Shown: one piece after another, positions 11,213 through 23,262 of the stretch
Numbering within the stretch: position 1 is the stretch's first letter
Layout: the number at the start of each line of letters is the position of its first letter
Assembly: GCA_003508835.1 (NCBI GenBank)
Contig: PUFA01000533.1
Coordinates: forward strand, 124,001 to 188,000
DNA length: 64,000 nucleotides
From: Eonycteris spelaea
Taxonomy: Eukaryota > Chordata > Mammalia > Chiroptera > Pteropodidae
Direction: 5' to 3'
Notes under the pieces: model-generated
Databases searched by the model: none
What the model was told of the DNA's origin: nothing
What the model saw: only the letters and a program-made list of their open reading frames with translations
Made by a program: the position numbers and the translations under genes

Positions 11213-12470
11213 AGCCTTTACATTTGTGTGTCATCCATTTTGAATATTTTTGTATCATTTGAGTTAGGGCACCAACTTCATTATTTTGCATATAAATATT
11301 CAGTATTCATATCACTATTTGTTGAAAGGATAGTTCTTTTTAAGTTGAACTTCTTAACACCTCTGTCAAAATCAATTTTAATAAAGTATTTATTATGAGA
11401 CCTAAAAGCTACCTGTTTGCTCTGCATGGATCAATACTCATTATAATACCATTGAAATAAGATTTGATATATATGATTGTGAGCCATGCTATATTGTTTT
11501 TCTTTTTAAAGATTACATTGCACATGCAGTTTGATTTAAATTTATATGTCAAATTTAATATAAACATATCAGTTTTTCTAAAAAATCTTTTGGTAATTAA
11601 AAAACAGCATTAAATTTGTAGATCAATTTGTGATGTATTTTGATATTACCAATATTGACATTAATATTGAACATTTGATGACTTACATTAATTCAAATGT
11701 TTTTCAATTATTTAATTTATGATTTCAAAAAACATGTCAGTGTAGAAGATTAGAACAGCTTAAATTTCTAAATGTTTCTTAATTTGATGTTATTTTCACA
11801 TCATTTATTATTACTATGTGATAGTATAATTCAATCTTGTATTCTGATTTCATATCCTGTGACCTTTTAAACTTATTCATTAGTTTTAGTGGAATTTTAG
11901 TGAATTTCTCACAAAAAATTTTATGCAGGATTACGTCATCTGTGACAAAGAACAGTCGTATTTCTTTTCCATCAGAGAGTTGATTGATTTTTTTTTAACA
12001 TACACAAATGTTGCAGTTGTGAAATACTCCCAAATGGTCATGGTGAATAATAACTTTTATCATTTTTCTTGGGTATTGGTTTGCTAGTATTTTGTGAGAT
12101 TTGTGTGTCTATATTCAGGAGAGATTATGATTAGATAATTTGTGTTCTCATAATGATTCCAATATTCAAATCAGGGTAATACAGGCCTCATCAAATAACG
12201 GAGGAGTTCCAGTTTTTATTTGTGAAAGATTTTGAGATGATTTTGTGTTAATTATTCACCATAGATGTTAGGTAGAATTTACCAATTAAGGCATTCAGCC
12301 CTGAGCTTTTCTTTGTGGATAGCTTTTTAATTAATTTAAAGGATTTTCTAGTCATAAATGTCTTCACAGATATTCTTTTTTTCCTATGTAGGTCAAATTA
12401 TGAATTGATATTTTTTTTGGTTTAAAAATTATACATAAGAATAAGACTTTGGAAAAAATATTTTATAGTC
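11213..12470 (-). mobile_element. Old L1 (L1M-type), ORF2 part of the split antisense copy
   Basis: Continues the L1 broken by HAL1. Antisense ORF2 landmarks in order: gagttagggcaccaacttca, cactatttgttgaaagg, tgtagatcaatttgtgatg, catatcctgtgaccttttaa, ggattacgtcatctgtgac, ggtattggtttgctagtatt, atcagggtaatacaggcctc and gagcttttctttgtggatag. Strongly diverged, with no usable frame. Confidence 0.8.
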
Positions 12471-12525
12471 TAAAGTTCCTAGGATGAAAATTATGGCTAT
12501 GAGTTATGCTGCATCTAATACTCAA

Positions 12526-12730
12526 ATTAATGGGTAGATATTAGAAACTAAATATAAAATAACTTTTTGAAGATTGCCATATGAACTTGAATTTATCAAA
12601 CCAGCAGACCGAGCCTATATGCTTTATGCAATGATGTTTAGATAGGCCATAAAAAAATTAATTTTAAAAGGAAGAAATATAAAATAAAATTTTAAATAAA
12701 GAATAATAGGAAAATTTGGTGAGCAACAAT
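12526..12730 (+). repeat. Satellite spacer copy 1
   Basis: Begins attaatgggtagata, contains gaagattgccatatgaac and cagcagaccgagcc, and ends aaaatttggtgagcaacaa. It is the most proximal copy, with no hexamer block on its left side. Confidence 0.8.
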
Positions 12731-13045
12731 CCTAATCTAACCCTAAACCTAATCATAATCTAATCCTAATCCAAACCCTAACTCAAATACTAACACGAAC
12801 CCTAAACCTAACTGTAACATAACCATAAAAATAACCCTAACCATAATGCTAACTCTAAGCCTAACACAAAACCTAACCTTAACACTAAATCTAACCCTAA
12901 ATGTAACCCCAACCCAAACCTGAATCCTAATAATTACCCTAATCCTAACCATAACCATAAGAATAAGCCAAAGGCAAAACTGAAGCTGAAGCCTAGGCCT
13001 AAGCCTAACCCTAACATTAACCTTAACCCTGCCTTAATGCTAACT

Positions 13046-13246
13046 CTATTTATAGGTAGGAAATTAGATATTTAATATGAAATAAATTTTTGAAGACTGT
13101 ATTATGAATTTGAATTTTATCAAAACAGCAAACGTGCCAATATTTTTGTCACAATTTTTAGATCTTAAAAATTTGAATTTAAAAAAGAAAGAATACAAAA
13201 TAACATTGTAAATTATGAATAATATGAAAATTTGGCAAATAACAAA
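13046..13246 (+). repeat. Satellite spacer copy 2
   Basis: Begins ctatttataggtagg and ends tttggcaaataacaaa. It is preceded by about 315 bp and followed by about 80 bp of telomere-type repeat. Confidence 0.85.
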
Positions 13247-13329
13247 CCTAACCTAATACTAACTCTAACCCTAACCCTAAACCTCACGCTAACTATAACC
13301 CTAACTCTAATCGTAACCCTAACCCTAAC

Positions 13330-13535
13330 CCTATTAATGAGTAGATACATTAGATACTGAATATAAAATAAATTTTTGAAGACAGCTTCATGAACATTAA
13401 TTTCATCAAAACAGCAGACTGATCCTTTATTCTGTTGCAACAATGTTTAGATACAAATTTTAAGTTTAAAAAAGAAAAAAATACAAAATAACATTGTAAA
13501 TAAATAATAATATAATTATTTGGCAAACAACAGCC
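13330..13535 (+). repeat. Satellite spacer copy 3
   Basis: Begins cctattaatgagtagata and ends tttggcaaacaacagcc. Followed by about 415 bp of degenerate CCCTAA repeat. Confidence 0.88.
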
Positions 13536-13951
13536 TTTACTTAACCCTAACTTTAACCCAAACCCTAACACTAACCCTAATACTAACCCTAACCATAAAC
13601 CTTAACTCTAACCATACCACTAAGCCTAAGGCTGAGCCTATGCCTAACCATAATTCTAACCCTAAAGCTAACCTTACCATTACTCTAACCCTAACACTAA
13701 CCCTAAACCTAACCCCAAGCCTAACCCAAATCCTGACTTTAACCCAACCCTTAACCTTAACTCTAAACCTAAGCCTCACTCTTCACTTAACTCTCCACTA
13801 ATTCTAATCTTACCCCTAATCATGAGCTTAACCCTAATCTAACCCTAAACCTAAGCCTAACACTAAGCCTAAGCATAAGCCTAAAAATAACCCTACCCTA
13901 ACTGTAACCCTAATACTAACTCTACATTCAACCCTCTTCCTTACCCTAACC

Positions 13952-14150
13952 CTATTTATGGGTAAATACATTAGCTACTGAATATAAAAAATGTTTTTGA
14001 AGACTGCCCTATGAACATTAATTTCATCAAAACAGCAGACTGAACCTACATTCTTGCAACAATGTCTAGATAGGTCATAACATTTTTAATTAAAAATATA
14101 TAAAATAACATTGTAAATGAAGAATAATACGAAAAGTTGGCAAGTAACAA
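13952..14150 (+). repeat. Satellite spacer copy 4
   Basis: Begins ctatttatgggtaaatac and ends agttggcaagtaacaa. Followed by about 520 bp of hexamer repeat, the longest block. Confidence 0.9.
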
Positions 14151-14670
14151 CCCTAACCTAACCCTAATCCTAACCCTACACTAACCCTACACTAACCCTA
14201 ACTAACTCTAACATAAACAAAACTGTAAGCCTAACCCTAATAATACCCCAAACCCTAAAAAGACTCTAAAGCCTAACAACGCTACCCTAACCCTAACCCT
14301 AAACCTAACCCTAAACCTAAACCTAACATTACTCCAAATCCTAAACTAACCATAACCCTAACTCTAATACCCTAACCCTAACCCAAACCCTAAACCCTTA
14401 ATCCTAAACCCTAAACCTAACCCTACCCCTAAGCATAAACTAACCCTAGCCATAAGCCTAACCCTAAACATAATCCTACCCTAACCCTAACCTTAACTCT
14501 AAACCTAATCCTAACCCTAAACCTAAAGCTAACTCTAACCCGAAACCTAAACCTAACCCTAAGCCTAAGCCTAGGCTAAGCCTAATCATCACCCTAACCC
14601 TAACCCTAACCCTAACAATATCCCTAACATTAACCCTAAACCTAACTCTAACTCTACCCCTAACTTTAAC

Positions 14671-14878
14671 CTTATTTATGGGTAGATACATTAGATAGTG
14701 AATATAATATAAATTTTGGAAGACTGCCCTATGAACATTAATTTTATCTAAACAGCAGACTGAACCTATATTCTTTGAAGAAACGTTTACATATGTCATA
14801 AAAATTTTAATATTAAAAAGAAAAAGTACTAAGTAACATTTTAAATGAAGAATTATATGAAATCTTGACAAACAAAAG
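14671..14878 (+). repeat. Satellite spacer copy 5
   Basis: Begins cttatttatgggtagat and ends tcttgacaaacaaaag. Followed by about 200 bp of hexamer repeat. Confidence 0.9.
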
Positions 14879-15078
14879 CCCTAATCTAACCCTAACATTA
14901 ACCTTAACCCTAACCCTAACTCTAAGCCTAAACATAACTCTAACCTAATTTTAAACTAACGTTAATACTAACCCTAACCCTAAGCCTAAGCCAAACCTAA
15001 AGCTAAGCCTAACCCTAACCTTAACCTTACTCTAATGCTAAACCTAATCCTAACTTTAACCCTAGCCCTAATTATAAC

Positions 15079-15282
15079 TCTATTATGGGTAGATACATTA
15101 GATACTGAATATAAAATATTTTTGAAGACTGCCTATGAACATTAATTTCATCGAAAAAGCAGACTGAACCTATAGCCTATTGCAAGGATGTCTATATAGG
15201 TCATAAAATTTCCAATTTTAAAAAGGAAAAATACAAGAATACATTGTAAATGAAAAATAATATGAAATTTTGCAAATTGCTA
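15079..15282 (+). repeat. Satellite spacer copy 6
   Basis: Begins ctattatgggtagatac and ends tttgcaaattgctac. Followed by only about 50 bp of hexamer-like sequence, the shortest block. Confidence 0.88.
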
Positions 15283-15332
15283 CACTAATCTAACCCTAAT
15301 GCTACCGATAACCAACCTACCTATCACTAACC

Positions 15333-15509
15333 CTATTTATGGGTAGGTAAATTAGATAATGAATATTAAATAAATTTTGTAGCCTGAACTATGTACTTGT
15401 ATTCATCAAAACTGCAGATTAGACTATGTTTTTCAATGATTAATTTTAAAAAGAAAAAATACAAAATAACTTTGTCAATTAAGAATATACAAAATTTGGC
15501 AAATAACAA
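15333..15509 (+). repeat. Satellite spacer copy 7 (shortened)
   Basis: Begins ctatttatgggtaggtaa and ends atttggcaaataacaaa. About 25 bp shorter than its neighbours because part of the middle is missing. Confidence 0.88.
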
Positions 15510-15714
15510 ACCTAACATAACCATAACCTTACCCTAAACCTAAAACCTAACTTTAACACTAACCCTAAACCTTACCCTAAATCTAGACCTAAACCTTACC
15601 ATAACTCTAATACTAACCTCACTATAACCTACCTAACCATCCTAACCCATCGCCTAACCCTCAACCTACCTTAATCCTTACCCTAACGCTACCCATAACA
15701 CTAACCCTAACCAT

Positions 15715-15918
15715 ACCTATGGGAAGATACATTAAATACTGGATATAAAATCAATTTTTAAACCCTGCCATATGAACTTGAATTTCATCAAAACAGCAGA
15801 CTGAGCTTACATTCTTTGCAACAATGTCTAGATAGGTCATAAAATTCTTAATTTTAAAAAGAAAAATACACAATATCATTGTAAAAAAATAATAATATGG
15901 AAATTTGGAAAATAGCAA
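15715..15918 (+). repeat. Satellite spacer copy 8
   Basis: Begins acctatgggaagatacat and ends atttggaaaatagcaac. Followed by about 200 bp of hexamer repeat. Confidence 0.88.
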
Positions 15919-16117
15919 CACTAACCTAACCCTAACCCAAACCCTAACCCTAACTCCAATCCTAAATCTTTCCTTAAAACTAACCTTAACCCTAACCCTA
16001 GGCTAACACTAACGCTAATCCTAACTCTAACCTTTACTTAACCCTTATCACTAAACTAACTTATACTAACCCTAATTAACCCTAACCCTAACCCTGACTC
16101 TATCCTTAACCGTAACC

Positions 16118-16164
16118 CTATTTATGGGTAGATACTTTAGATACTGAGCATAAAAAATATTTTT
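16118..16164 (+). repeat. Satellite spacer copy 9, left half, cut by L1
   Basis: Holds only the first 47 bp of the spacer (ctatttatgggtagatac up to aaaaatattttt). Its continuation (ctgcactatgaacttgaatt) lies at 21808, on the other side of the L1. Confidence 0.93.
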
Positions 16165-16899
16165 GGGGGAGATTGGATTAAACATGGCAGTGTGAGAAAC
16201 AATTCAAGATCTCTCCCCTTGAAATAACAATGAGCTGAACGACAAAAACTCAGCTTAAAAAAACCCACCCAAATTGCACATCAGTACATCTGAACATGGG
16301 ATCTGAACATAAGAGCTACCATAGGTCAGAACCCCTGGTGTCAGTGGTGAACTGGGAGTAATAAAGAAGCTGCCTCTTGCAGCTGCCAGAGCTCCCTGCA
16401 GGAGAAGGAGAGGGCTGAAGGAGTGTGATTTCCTGTGGCAATTTCTCTGAACTGCCCTGCCTTGGAAAACTGTGAGCTGTGGCCAGCCAGCTGCAGAGCC
16501 CAGTTATCAGGGCAGAAAACAGAAATGGGGAGAAATTGCAGAAAAACAACAGTTGATTTTTGCCAGCAGCATTTGCGAAACCGAAGCTGAGTCACAGCTC
16601 CCACACCCCCAACCCAGAGGGCCTCTCCCCAGATACCCTCTGAGACCAATCACTGCGGAGCCCCAGGGGAATCTGAGCAAATGCTCCAGAGACTGTCTCT
16701 GACACTGACAGGTAATGAGCGTGATTAAATATCTAAAAGAACATTAAAAAAGAATTATTAAGACTTTATATAAAGTCAGTATCCAAGAGGCTTGGACGCC
16801 ACCTACTGGAAACCAAAAGAAAAGCGCCTTCTTTGCAACAGGCTAATGAGAGACCTTTATTTAATAAATCTTTCTGGAAAAAACAGCAGAATTATTCCA

Positions 16900-17860
16900 T
16901 TAATGCCCATGTGGAGAAACAGTCCATTAAATTCCATGAACAACCAAAGTGACAAGGCATCTCAGAAAGAAGAGAGAAAATCTTTAGAAGTAAGCTTAGA
17001 GACATAGAAATATGCAATGTAAATGACAGAGAATTCAGGACGGGACTTCTGAAAAAACTCAGTGAGATCTGAAATGAAACATATCCACAATTTCAGGTAC
17101 TGAAAATAACTAGAGGAGCAGAATGAGTTCTTAGGAAGGAGTCTGAAACTCTCAAAAAGAACCGAATAGATCTTCTGAGATGAAAGAAATACACTGCAAG
17201 GGTTAAAAATGAAATAGCAAGCTTGGGAAATAGAGTTGACCATATGGAGGAAAGAATCAGTGATATCGAAGACAGAGGTCTAGAAATAAATCAGAAGGAA
17301 GAAGAGAGAAACTGAAGAATGAAAAACAATAAAAGAGAAATATAAGAAACTAGCTGATACCATCAGGAGAGGAAACATAAAAATAATGGGAATTCTTCAA
17401 GGTGAGGAAAGGAACATGGATTAGAAAAGCATTTTCAGACAAATAGTGATGAGAATTTCCCAAATCTAAGGAATAAGCTGGAGCTTGGAATTCAAGAAGT
17501 CAATAGAACACCCAATTATCTAAACCCAGAAATGCCTTCACCAAGACACATGTATTAAAGTTATCAAAAATCAATGACAAAGACAGAGTTGTCAGGGTAG
17601 CCAGGAAAAGAAGATGGTAACCTATAAAAGAAAGCCTATTACATTATCATCAGACTTCTCAGCACAAATCTTACAAGCCAGAAAGGATTGGAATCAAATT
17701 TTCAAAATATTAAATGTAAGGAACTACCAGCCAAGAATAATGTATCAAGATAAGCTCTCCTTTAGATATAAAAGAGAAATAAAAACCTTTCCAGACATAC
17801 AAAAATTGAGGGAATTCACCATGAGGCCTGAACTACAGGAAATACTGAAAGGGTCAGTTC
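16900..17860 (+). pseudogene. L1 ORF1 relic
   Basis: The clearest part is the C-terminal domain at about 17610-17850: VTYKRKPITLSSDFSA, then LSFRYKREIKTFPDIQKLRE. Upstream, 17170-17400 resembles the coiled coil and start of the RNA-recognition region, broken by stops. The family makes an RNA-binding trimer required for retrotransposition. Here the frame is fragmented; the largest open piece is about 95 codons. The N-terminal limit is approximate. Confidence 0.8.
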
Positions 17861-18329
17861 ACCTAAAACAAAATGACAAAACAATGCATAATTTGGAGTA
17901 AGGTGATTAGTAGGCTGATTAAGGCAGAAGAATGCAACCCATATTAGGAACAGGGTGTTATAAGCAAAAAAATAAGAAGAGATTTGCTATAGCAAGATAG
18001 TAATGAACATTCAGCATACATAGGGTCAAACTGAGACATCAATGACTAAAAAGGGGAGGATTCTAAGATCCAAATTCACTAAGGAAAATGTAGATAAGGC
18101 ATGTGCAGAAGAAAATAGATGTCTGTATATATACTACTATCCTTTTCATACTTGTAGTGGTAACCAAACATCAAAGATTCAAAAACTGAAGTATATAACA
18201 TAAACAAGAAGAAGCAGAGGCAAAACCCACAAAAATCAACCAAAAATAATGGAAACAGAAACACAAGGACAAAGAAGCAATGGAAACACAAAGCTACCAG
18301 AAAGCAAAAGATAAAAGACTATAAGAAGA

Positions 18330-21030
18330 CTTCATATTTCAATAATCACCCTAAATGTAAATGGACTAAACTCACCAATAAAAAGGCACAGAGTTGCAGA
18401 ATGCATCAAAAACAAACCCAGCCATATGCTGCCTTCAGGAGACACGTCTCAGCTCCAAAGACAAAATAGACTCAAAGTGAACGGGTGGAAAATGATATTT
18501 CAAGCAAATGTCATTCAGAAAAAATGGGAGAGGAGTTCAAATATAAGACAAAATAGACTTCAAAATAAAAAAAAAAGATAAAGAAAGACACTGGGACACT
18601 TCATAATGATAAAGGAATCATGAACCAAGAAGACATAGCACTTATTAATATCTATACTCCCAATCAGGGAGCACCGAAATATGTAAAGCAATTACTAACA
18701 GAACTAAATGGAGAAACTGAAAAACACTATTGTAGGGGACCTAAATACCCCACTGTTGGATATGGACAGATCATCAAAACAGAAAATCAATAAGGAAAGA
18801 ACATCCTTAAATGACACTTTAGACTAACTGGACACAATTGACATTTACAAAGCCTTCGATCCCAAAAGATCGGCTTATACATTCTTCTCTAGTGCACATG
18901 GAACACTAGAGAGCCTCAACAAATATAATGGTGTTGAATCACACCAACCATATTCTCTGATCATAATGCTTTGAATTAGAGATCAACTGCAAAAAGAAAT
19001 CAGGAAGAACCACAAATACATGGAGATTAAGCAACATGCTACTGAAGAATAAACTGGGTCAGGGAAGAAATAAAAAGAGACATCAAGAGATACATAGGAA
19101 TGAATGATAATGATAGTACAACATATCAAACTTTTGGGACACGGTAAAAGCGGTCATAAGAGGAAACCTAGAAAAAGAAGGACAAATGAGGAAGAAGGAG
19201 AGAATGATCAAAATCAGAACAGAAATAGATGAAATTGAAAACAAAAAAAAGATAGAAAAAATAAATACAATAAAGAGTTGGTTCTTTGAGAAGGTTACTA
19301 ACACTGACAAACCCCTGACTGGACTCGCTAAAGAAAAAAGAGAAAGGACACAAACAAAATCAGGGATGAAAGAAGGAAATTATGATAGACTCTGCAAAAT
19401 TACAACAGATCATACATGAATACTATGAAAAGTATATGACACCACATTTAATAACCTAGAGGAAATGGATCAGTATTTAGAAAAGTACAATCTTCCGGAC
19501 TGAATCAAGAACTAGAAAATCTAAATAGACCCATCAGCAGTATGGGAATTGAAACAATCGTCAAAAACTAACCAAAAAGTATAAGTCCAGGACCAGATGG
19601 CTTCTATCAAACATTCAAAGAAGATGTAATACCTATTCTCCCCAAACTCTTCCAAAATATTGAAGAGGAGGCAATACTCCCCAATCATTTTAGGAGGCCA
19701 ATATTACCTTGATACCAAAATATGGTAAAGATAAGACAAAAAAATAAACTACAGACCAATATCTCTCATGAACACAGATGCAAAAAATCATGAATAAGAT
19801 ACTAGTGAACCAAATACAGCAACATATTAAAAAGATTATACATCATGATCAAGTGGATTTCATTCCAGGGGCACATGGATGGTTCTACATATGCAAATAA
19901 ATTAATGTGATACACCACATAAATTAATTAAAAAATAAGAATCATGTGATCATATCAATAGATGCAGAAAAAGCCTTTGACAAGATACAGAACCCATTTA
20001 TGATCAAAACACTTAATTACCTAGGAATAAATCTAACAAAACATGTGAAGGACCTATATAATGAAAACTATAAGACCCTATTAAAAGAAGTCAGAGAAGA
20101 TACAAAGAAATGGAAAGATATTCTGTGTTCTTGGATTGTAAAATCAACATAGTTAAAATGACCTTATTACCTACCTAACGTATTATATAGATTTAATGCA
20201 GTCCTCATCAAAATCCCATTGGTATTTTTCAAAGAATAGAACAAAAAAAATTATCAGATTGTATGGTACACCTAAAAACCCAAATTGTCAAAGCCATTCT
20301 GAGAAAAAAGAATGAGGCTGGAGGCATCACTCTGCCTGACTTCAAATTATACTACAAAGCAACAGTAATCAAAACAGCATGGTATTGGCAAAAAACAGAC
20401 ACACAGACCAGTGGAACAGAATCAGAGTCCAGAAAGTAAACCATATTTATAGGGCAAATAATTTTGACAAAAAAGCCAAAAAAACAGTGGAGAAAGGAAA
20501 GCCTCTTCAATAAATGGTGCTGGGAAAACTGGAAAGCCACCTGCAAAAGAATGAAACTAGACTGTGTCTATCACCACACACCAAAATTAACTCAAAATGG
20601 ATTAAGGACCTGAATATAAGACCTGAAACAATAAAATGCATAGAAGAAAACATAGGAACTAAACTCAAGGACCTTGGACTTAAAGAGGATTTTATGAATT
20701 TGACCTCAAAGGCAAGAGAAGTAAAAGCAAAAATAAATGAATGGGACTACATCAAACTAAAAAGCTTCTGCTCAGCAAAAGAAACCATACAAGGTAAAGA
20801 GACAAATCCAAATGGGAAAATATATTTGCAAGCAAGCCTTGATAAGGGCCTAATATTCAAAATATACAAAAAACAAATGATCCAATCAAAAATGGGCAGA
20901 GGACCTGAACAGACACTTCTCCCTAGAGAACATACAATGGCCAACAAATATATGAAAAGATGCTCAACATTGTTAGCTATTAGGAAATGCAATCAAAACC
21001 ACAATGAGATATCATCTTATACATGTTAGA
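18330..21030 (+). pseudogene. L1 ORF2 relic lacking the RT catalytic core
   Basis: The endonuclease start is recognisable at about 18340 (LNVNGLNSPIKRHR). The reverse-transcriptase approach reads [20 protein letters not shown] at about 19955-20015, and then passes directly to [19 protein letters not shown]. In intact L1 ORF2p well over 100 residues, including the FADD catalytic motif, separate these two. The C-terminal part (about 20514-21029) remains open for 171 codons. Known function: endonuclease and reverse transcriptase for target-primed reverse transcription. This copy could not do it. Confidence 0.85.
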
Positions 21031-21807
21031 ATGGCTATAATCAACAGGACAAGTGATAACAAATGTTGGAGGGATGTGGAAACCCTCATATACAGCTGGT
21101 GGGACTGCAAATTGTACAGCCACTATAGAAAACTGTATGGAGGGTCATCAAAAAACTAAGAATTGACCTACCGTATGATCCAGCACCCCTCTACTGGGTA
21201 TTTATCCTAAAGATTTGAAAACTCATATCTAAAAGACATTTGCAAACCAATGTTCATAGCAGCATTATTACAGTGGCCAGGATATGGACACAACCAACAT
21301 GCTATACGATAGATGATTAGCTAAAAAAAGCTGTGGTACATATATACAATGAAATATTACTCAGCCATAAGAAGAGATGAAATACTGCCATTTGTTGACA
21401 ACATGGATGAAACGAGATAATCGTGCTAAGTGAAATAAGCCAGAAAGAAAAGCTGAAAATCACATGATATCACTTATATGTGGGATATAAACCTAAAAGC
21501 AAAAAATGAGCAGGACAAAGAAACAGAGACTCATGGATATGGACTATAGACTAGTGGTTACCAGAGGATCATAGAGTAGTGGTGACTGTGGGGTGTAGAG
21601 AGAAGAGGGGAGGTAGGCGGGTAAAGGGAATCAAATAAGTGGGTGGAGAAGTGGGTAAAGTGGATCAAATACATGGTAGCTGAAGAAACTGGACTTTGAG
21701 TGGTGAATACACAATAGAATATAGAGATGTCAAAAGATAATATACACCTGAAAATAATATGATTGTATTAGCCAATGTACCCCAAAAACTTAATTTAAAA
21801 AAAAAAA

Positions 21808-21945
21808 CTGCACTATGAACTTGAATTCATAAAACAGCAGAAGAGCCCATATATCTTTTGCAACAATGTCAAGATAGTCACAAAGTTTTAATCAAAAAAT
21901 ACAAAATAATGTTGTAAATGAAGAATAATATGAAAATTGGCAAAT
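21808..21945 (+). repeat. Satellite spacer copy 9, right half
   Basis: Begins ctgcactatgaacttgaatt and ends attggcaaattatcc. Joined to 16118-16164 it makes one spacer of normal length, which maps the L1 integration site. Confidence 0.92.
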
Positions 21946-22086
21946 TATCCTAATTAACCCTAACTAAAAACTAACCTAAGACAAACCTCTACACTAACCC
22001 TAACCTAAACTGACCCCTAAAAACCCTTAACCCTAAGCCTATTCCTAAATCTAACCCTAAAACTTACCCTTTCTCTAATTCTAACA

Positions 22087-22284
22087 TTATTTATTGGTAG
22101 GTAAATTATATACTGAATATAAAATAAATTTTGAAGATTGGACTATGACTGAATTTCATCAAAACCTATAGACTAGTCTATATTTTGCAACAATGTTTAG
22201 ATAATTCATAAAAATTTTAATTTAAAAAGAAAAACTAAAAATAACAATGTAAAAGAAGAATAAATGAAAACTAAGCAAATAACA
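22087..22284 (+). repeat. Satellite spacer copy 10
   Basis: Begins attatttattggtaggt and ends ctaagcaaataacaac. Hexamer blocks of about 140 and 95 bp flank it. Confidence 0.88.
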
Positions 22285-22379
22285 ACCCTAACCTAATCGC
22301 TACCTAACCTGAACTGTAACCGTAAACCTAACCCTAACCTAATTTAACTCAAATTCTAACCCTACTCCTAACCCTAACC

Positions 22380-22580
22380 TTATTTATAGGGAGATACGTT
22401 AGATACTGAATATAAAAAAATATTTTTAAAAACTGTCCTATGAAGACGAATTTCATCAAAGAGCAGACTGACCTATATCCACTTGCAACAAAGTCTACAT
22501 AGTCATAAAATTTAATTTTCAAAACAAAAAATTCAAAATAACATTGTAAACGAAGAATACTATGATAATTGGCAAATAAC
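22380..22580 (+). repeat. Satellite spacer copy 11
   Basis: Begins ttatttatagggagatac and ends aattggcaaataacaac. Followed by about 330 bp of hexamer repeat. Confidence 0.9.
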
Positions 22581-22910
22581 AACCCTAAACTAAACCTGAT
22601 CCTAACCTTAACATAACCATAAACCTTAACCCTAACCATACCACTAAACCTGATGCTAACCCTAACACTAACTGAACCTAACCCTAAACCTAAACACTAA
22701 TCTAAACCTAATTCTAACTCTAAACCTAACCCTAACCATTACCCTAATCCAAAACCTAAGCATAAACAAACCTTAACTTTATTGTACCCCCTTACCCTAA
22801 TCCCAAACCTAAACCTTAGCCTGACCTAAGTGTAAGCCTGAGGTAAGTCTAACACCAACCTTAAACCTAGGGATAACCCTAAACCCTAACCCTAACCCTA
22901 ACTCTAACAC

Positions 22911-23118
22911 TATTTATGGGTAGATACATTAAATACTGGATATATAACGTGTTCTTGAAAACTGCCCTATGAACATTATTTCATTCAAAACAACACACTG
23001 AACCTATATCCATTTGCAACAATGTCTAGATAGGTCATAAAATCTTAATTTTAAAAAAAAAAAAATACAAAAAATAACATTGTAAAATGAAGAATATATA
23101 TGAACATTGGCAAATACA
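22911..23118 (+). repeat. Satellite spacer copy 12
   Basis: Begins ctatttatgggtagatac and ends acattggcaaatacaac. Last copy before the ERV region; about 145 bp of hexamer-like repeat follow. Confidence 0.9.
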
Positions 23119-23262
23119 ACCCTAACCTAACCCTAGCCCTTAACCTAATCCTAATCCAACTCTAACCATAACAAACCAATCCTAACCCCAAACACTAACC
23201 ATAACCTAACACTTATCCTTATATTACTCATCCCTAAACCTCAAACTTACTCTTACCCTAAC

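Larger units (their letters stand above)
12526..16164 (+). repeat. Composite telomere-type satellite, left part
   Basis: Blocks of degenerate CCCTAA hexamer (variants CCTAAG, CCATAA, CTCTAA, ACCTAA) alternate with a conserved spacer of about 200 bp that starts like CTATTTATGGGTAGATACAT and ends like TTGGCAAATAACAA. Spacers keep a nearly constant length while hexamer blocks range from about 50 to 525 bp. The C-rich strand is always on the plus strand. Hexamer decay shows an old interstitial array, not a working telomere. The array continues at 21808, after an L1 insertion. Some minus-strand frames run long only because GGGTTA-type repeats lack stops. Confidence 0.93.
16165..21807 (+). mobile_element. 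Near full-length L1 retrotransposon, dead
   Basis: About 5.64 kb inserted in satellite spacer 9. The order is a 5' UTR-like segment starting ggggagattggattaaac, ORF1 relic, ORF2 relic, a 3' UTR (tggcatcaagtg-poor, with gctaagtgaaataagccag at about 21425) and an A-rich tail at 21790-21807. Multiple stops and frameshifts interrupt both frames. ORF2 also lacks the reverse-transcriptase catalytic block (junction near 20025). The 3' UTR matches the antisense L1 end at 49180-49513, so both are of one family. Satellite spacers and hexamers on both sides have the same orientation, so the L1 inserted into an existing array. Confidence 0.93.
21808..23262 (+). repeat. Composite telomere-type satellite, middle part
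   Basis: Resumes the array interrupted by the L1: the right half of spacer 9, then three more spacer copies separated by degenerate CCCTAA blocks, in the same orientation as the left part. It ends at the ERV LTR (tcttaccctaac then TGTCGGGG at 23263). Confidence 0.93.

Noticed and set aside
12749..14871. Long minus-strand frames rich in Val-Arg or Leu-Gly repeats, and plus-strand frames rich in Thr-Leu
   Set aside because: They arise because degenerate TTAGGG/CCCTAA repeats rarely make stop codons. No conserved start or domain.
12526..16164. Repeat-spacer pattern resembling a CRISPR array
   Set aside because: The conserved part is about 200 bp and the variable part is telomere-type hexamer in a mammalian genome. 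There are no short palindromic repeats, unique spacers or cas genes.
12526..16164. Functional telomere
   Set aside because: Hexamers are heavily mutated, interrupted by AT-rich spacers and flanked on both sides by other DNA.
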